64,000 nt of DNA from Gemmatimonadota bacterium. Lineage in GTDB: Bacteria > Gemmatimonadota > Gemmatimonadetes > Gemmatimonadales > Gemmatimonadaceae. Below are positions 61,102 through 64,000 of this stretch, in pieces. Position 1 is the first letter of the stretch; each line of letters begins with the position of its first letter. The notes beneath the pieces were generated by a model. The model worked only from the letters and a program-made list of their open reading frames with translations. It was not told the DNA's origin and made no database searches. The position numbers were made by a program, and so were the translations under genes. The stretch covers positions 1 through 64,000 of the forward strand of contig JAHFCU010000006.1 in assembly GCA_023249305.1 (NCBI GenBank), read 5' to 3'.

Positions 61102-61883
61102 GCGCCCTGCTCGAAGTGCGCGACCTCGTGGTCGACTACGCGCCGCACGCAACGGCGGCGCGCGACCCACACCGCCGCGCCGTGGACGGCGTCTCGCTGG
61201 ACGTCATGCGCGGCGAGACGCTCGCGCTCGTCGGCGAGTCGGGCAGCGGCAAGACCAGCCTCGGCCGCGCCGTCCTTCGACTCATCGAACCTGCGTCGGG
61301 GAGCGTGCGCTTCGACGGCACCGATGTGCGCGCGCTACGCGGCGTTGGCCTCACGCGGTTCCGCCGGCGCGCGCAGGTCGTTTTCCAGGACCCCAAGGCG
61401 TCGCTCGATCCGCGCATGCGCGTCGGCGACATCGTGCGTGAGGGAATCGACATCCACGCGCTCGCGCCGCGCGCCGCAGCCGACCGACGTGTCGTGCGTC
61501 TCCTCGAGGAAGTCGGACTCAGCGCGGCTGACGCCGTGCGGGTCCCGCACGAGTTCTCGGGCGGCGAGCGTCAGCGCATTGCCATCGCGCGCGCGCTGGC
61601 GGTGGAGCCTGAGTTCCTCGTGCTCGATGAGGCCGTCTCCGCCCTCGACGTTCTCGTCCGCCGGCAGGTGCTGGACCTGCTCGCCGCGTTGCAGGCTTCG
61701 CGCGGCCTGACGTACCTCTTCATCGCCCACGACCTCGCGCTGGTGGAGCGCATCGCCACGCGCGTCGCGGTGATGCAGCAGGGCCGCATCGTCGAATGCG
61801 CGCCGAGTGCCACGCTGTTCGGCGCGCCGTCATCAGACGCCGCGCGCGCGCTCCTCGCCGCCATCCCGCGCTTTCCCTGGTAG
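61098..61883 (+). CDS. Peptide ABC transporter ATPase, OppF-like (short)
   Basis: 261 residues from ATG 61098. Walker A is GESGSGKTSL, VVFQDPKASLDPRM is the OppF Q-loop block, the signature FSGGERQRIAIA, and Walker B FLVLDEAVSALDV. It also lacks the long C-terminal extension. It completes the A-B-C-D-F operon. Confidence 0.92.
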   Translation: MSALLEVRDLVVDYAPHATAARDPHRRAVDGVSLDVMRGETLALVGESGSGKTSLGRAVLRLIEPASGSVRFDGTDVRALRGVGLTRFRRRAQVVFQDPKASLDPRMRVGDIVREGIDIHALAPRAAADRRVVRLLEEVGLSAADAVRVPHEFSGGERQRIAIARALAVEPEFLVLDEAVSALDVLVRRQVLDLLAALQASRGLTYLFIAHDLALVERIATRVAVMQQGRIVECAPSATLFGAPSSDAARALLAAIPRFPW

Positions 61884-61926
61884 CCGCACGCGATTCCGCG
61901 CGCACTGCACGACGCCATAAGACGAA

Positions 61927-61946
61927 CGGCGGCCCGAAGGCCGCCG
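61927..61946. terminator. Bidirectional hairpin between OppF and POT genes
   Basis: Perfect eight-pair stem CGGCGGCC/GGCCGCCG with a CGAA tetraloop, in the gap between the convergent OppF-like and POT genes. No T-run. Confidence 0.7.
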
Positions 61947-61955
61947 CTCGCGTTC

Positions 61956-61988
61956 TCCCACCACCCGTCTCCCATCTCCCGTCTGCCT
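61956..61988 (-). repeat. GGGAGATGGGAG-type repeats
   Basis: On the minus strand this reads AGACGGGAGATGGGAGACGG and a few variants, similar to 6388-6455. It lies between the hairpin and the POT gene stop. Confidence 0.7.
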
Positions 61989-63497
61989 CTACTTCACTCC
62001 GTGCATCAGCTTCTGCACCCGCGGCGCGGCGAGGAACAGCACCAGTCCCGCCGCCGTCAGTGCCCAGAAGCCAAACGTGTAGCCGCCCAGCGCCGAGGCG
62101 GTGGTCATTCCTTCCTTGCCGCTCACCTCGCTGGCAAAGATGCCCGATAGGTTGTTGCCGATACCCGTCGAGAGGAACCAACCGCCCATGCCAAGCCCCA
62201 CGAGGCGGATCGGCGCGAGCTTCGTCACCATGGAGAGTCCGATCGGCGACAGGCAGAGCTCGCCCACCGACTGGATCAGATAAACGGCAACCAACGTCCA
62301 GAACGGAATCTTGCCCGCGGCGCTCACCAGGCTCGACAGCGTGTACATGAGCAGTAGGAATGCGAGGCCGTTGAAAAGCAGGCCGAGCCCGAACTTGCGC
62401 GGGATCGACGGGTTCATGTTCTTCTTCGCGAGCGCCACCCACACCCATGCCACAATTGGCGCAAAGGCGATGATTGCCACCGCGTTCACGCTCTGGAACC
62501 AGCCCGTCGGGAAGGTCCAGCCGCCGAGATCGCGGTTCACGATGTTCTCGGCGAGGAAGGTGAACGAACTCCCCGCCTGCTCGAAGAACATCCAGAACAT
62601 GATGTTGAACACGAAGATCAGCAGCATCGCGATCGTCTTGTCGCGCGCCACTGCGCCCTCGCGCACGCCCTCGGCTAGCAGCATGATCGACAGGCCGACG
62701 AACATCGCCGAGAGCACCCACTGCAGGTTCTTGCCGCCGACGGCGAGCAGCGTGTAGATGATCGGCACGGCAATGATACCGCCGATTGCCACGTAGATCA
62801 CGCGCAGCCGGTTCTGCTGGTCCGCCTGCGGTGCGCCGATGCCCTGCAGGCGCCGGCGGCCGACGTAGAACCAGATCAGGCTGATGAGCATGCCGACGCT
62901 GGCCGTGAGGAACACGACCTTGTACGCGGGCATCGCCTCCGTGCCAAATACGCGGTTGGCCAGCCAGCTCGTGATGAGCGGCGACAGGAACGCGCCCGCG
63001 TTGATGCCCATGTAGAAGATCGTGAAGCCCGAGTCGCGGCGTTCATCGCCCGCGGCGTAGCACTTGCCGACAATCGTCGAGATGTTCGGCTTGAACAGCC
63101 CGTTGCCGACGACGATGGTGGACAGGCCGAGCTTGAACAGCATCGGGTCGGGGAGCGTGATCATGAACAGGCCGCACGCCATGAATACGGCGCCGGTCAG
63201 GATTGATCGCTGGTACCCGATCACCTTGTCGGCGACATAACCGCCGAAGATCGCCACGGCGTACACAAGCGCGAGATACGACCCATACGTCAGGTTCGCC
63301 TCCGCCTGCCCCGTGGCCGAACCACCGTGGAACTGTGCCACGATGTACAAGACGAGCGCCCACCGGATACCGTAGAAGGCGAAGCGCTCCCAGAACTCCG
63401 ACATGAAGAGCATCCACAGGGGCTGGGGATGCCCCATGACCTGCTTGAACTCGGGGATCGCTGTACCGTCCCGGTTCAGTTCGGCTGCACCGCTCAT
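61989..63497 (-). CDS. POT-family proton-coupled di/tripeptide transporter
   Basis: 502 residues from ATG 63497, preceded by GGAG at six bases. MFS fold with 12-14 helices. SEFWERFAFYGIRW is the E-x-x-E-R-F signature of POT/PTR peptide transporters, and YMGINAGAFLSPLI and FEQAGSSFTFLA are further family blocks. It is convergent with the oligopeptide ABC operon, so two peptide uptake systems lie together. A promoter candidate is at 63582-63610. Confidence 0.93.
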   Translation of the reverse strand: MSGAAELNRDGTAIPEFKQVMGHPQPLWMLFMSEFWERFAFYGIRWALVLYIVAQFHGGSATGQAEANLTYGSYLALVYAVAIFGGYVADKVIGYQRSILTGAVFMACGLFMITLPDPMLFKLGLSTIVVGNGLFKPNISTIVGKCYAAGDERRDSGFTIFYMGINAGAFLSPLITSWLANRVFGTEAMPAYKVVFLTASVGMLISLIWFYVGRRRLQGIGAPQADQQNRLRVIYVAIGGIIAVPIIYTLLAVGGKNLQWVLSAMFVGLSIMLLAEGVREGAVARDKTIAMLLIFVFNIMFWMFFEQAGSSFTFLAENIVNRDLGGWTFPTGWFQSVNAVAIIAFAPIVAWVWVALAKKNMNPSIPRKFGLGLLFNGLAFLLLMYTLSSLVSAAGKIPFWTLVAVYLIQSVGELCLSPIGLSMVTKLAPIRLVGLGMGGWFLSTGIGNNLSGIFASEVSGKEGMTTASALGGYTFGFWALTAAGLVLFLAAPRVQKLMHGVK

Positions 63498-63581
63498 GCG
63501 TCTTCTCCAGGATTTGGAAAGGGCGTTGATTCGTGAGATCGCCGCGCGCCCGCTGAGCATCGGGGCCTGCGCGGATGGTTT

Positions 63582-63610
63582 TATGTAGCCGTTGGAGCGC
63601 CGTTCGTCAA
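63582..63610 (-). promoter_or_regulatory. Candidate promoter of the POT gene
   Basis: On the minus strand TTGACG (63610-63605), 17 bases, then TACATA (63587-63582), about 85 bases before the ATG. The -35 matches five of six consensus bases and the -10 three. Confidence 0.5.
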
Positions 63611-63625
63611 ACGTTGTGGGGACGT

Positions 63626-64000
63626 CTACTCCTTCCCCATCCGGCGCTTGAGCTCCTCCAACCGCGCCGCGGCGTCGGCGTCCTTTGCCTCGCGCGTACG
63701 CTGGCGATGCATCGAATCGAGTTCCGCGTTCAGCGCGCCGTCGTCGCTCAGGCCGAGCTCGGCGTCGCTCGGCATGCGCGACGCGCTGGATGGTGCACCG
63801 CCCGTGCCCACGCTGCCCGCCCCGGCTGAGGCGGCCTTCAGCTGCGTCAGCATCTCGTCGTAGTCGCGCCGCGCGAGCGCCGCCTCGGCTTCCTGCGCCT
63901 CGAGCTTGCGCTCGAGCACGGCGATGCGCTCACGGTGCTGTGATTCGAACTTCTCGGCGATCGTCACCGTTTCGGCGTCGCTGATGCCGGCGGCGAGTCC
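63626..64000 (-). CDS. Hypothetical coiled-coil protein (5' end beyond window)
   Basis: The frame is open to the window edge: 124 residues and a stop at 63626. GTG 63967 could start it, but upstream codons (LAAGISDAETVTIAEKF) look coding, so the true start is probably outside. Residues from the GTG on are charged and helical (RIAVLERKLEAQEAEAALAR), then Gly/Ser-rich, then RTREAKDADAAARLEELKR. No family recognised. Confidence 0.65.
   Translation of the reverse strand, partial: GLAAGISDAETVTIAEKFESQHRERIAVLERKLEAQEAEAALARRDYDEMLTQLKAASAGAGSVGTGGAPSSASRMPSDAELGLSDDGALNAELDSMHRQRTREAKDADAAARLEELKRRMGKE

Overview
The window is GC-rich, gene-dense bacterial chromosome: about 57 protein genes, many overlapping by 1-4 bases, and roughly a third starting with GTG. 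I see no rRNA, tRNA, insertion sequence, prophage or CRISPR. Lipoproteins with lipoboxes, a Tat signal, type IV pilus minor pilins, a V4R protein and the recF-DUF721-gyrB order suggest a diderm environmental bacterium. Gemmatimonadota is my best guess, made from protein style only and not from a database search.

Layout. 1-8.7 kb: uvrA (cut by the window edge), TPR and transglutaminase-like proteins, an ABC exporter and an acetyltransferase. 8.7-12.1 kb (minus): mtnA, a YfiM-like protein, a small protein, a divergent CcmF-like protein and a CcmI-like microprotein. 12.3-16.8 kb: enoyl-CoA hydratase, recF with a minisatellite at its 5' end, DUF721 and gyrB, with no dnaA or dnaN. 16.8-23.3 kb: D-amino-acid PLP enzyme, Tat-exported dipeptide epimerase, NlpC/P60 peptidase, serine hydrolase and pyrimidine-nucleoside phosphorylase. 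23.5-32.1 kb: GAF protein, ferritin, ligA, V4R protein, phosphoribosyltransferase, TPR-ParA-lipoprotein operon and an acyl-CoA synthetase. 32.1-34.6 kb (minus): a compact operon of PTPS-type protein, folE, a short-chain reductase and a Trm112-like protein, possibly a tetrahydrobiopterin route. 35-39.8 kb (minus): sbcD, a frameshifted sbcC and an acetyltransferase. 40-44.8 kb: lipoprotein, stand-alone AsnC/RAM protein, aminotransferase, a degenerate DEAD-box-like protein with a repeat tail, and thymidine kinase. 44.8-51.5 kb: minor pilin genes interrupted by an AraC regulator plus tryptophanase. 51.5-56.8 kb: coaE, gcvH, gcvP and a LipM-like octanoyltransferase, linking glycine cleavage to lipoylation. 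56.8-63.5 kb: a five-gene oligopeptide ABC transporter and a convergent POT peptide transporter. The last gene runs off the right edge.

The genes suggest a heterotroph that imports and processes peptides, including murein peptides (epimerase, NlpC/P60, Opp, POT), uses glycine cleavage and repairs DNA with UvrA, RecF, LigA and SbcCD. The most unusual non-coding signals are (1) two related long imperfect inverted repeats of AACAACAGAG-like units, each filling the gap between convergent genes, (2) a 30-bp hairpin between convergent genes that covers a stop codon, and (3) short tandem repeats of GATGGGA/AGACGG type at three intergenic sites. The best protein-level leads are the putative pterin operon, the CcmF-like protein without its WWD signature, the DEAD-box-like protein without helicase motifs and the split sbcC.
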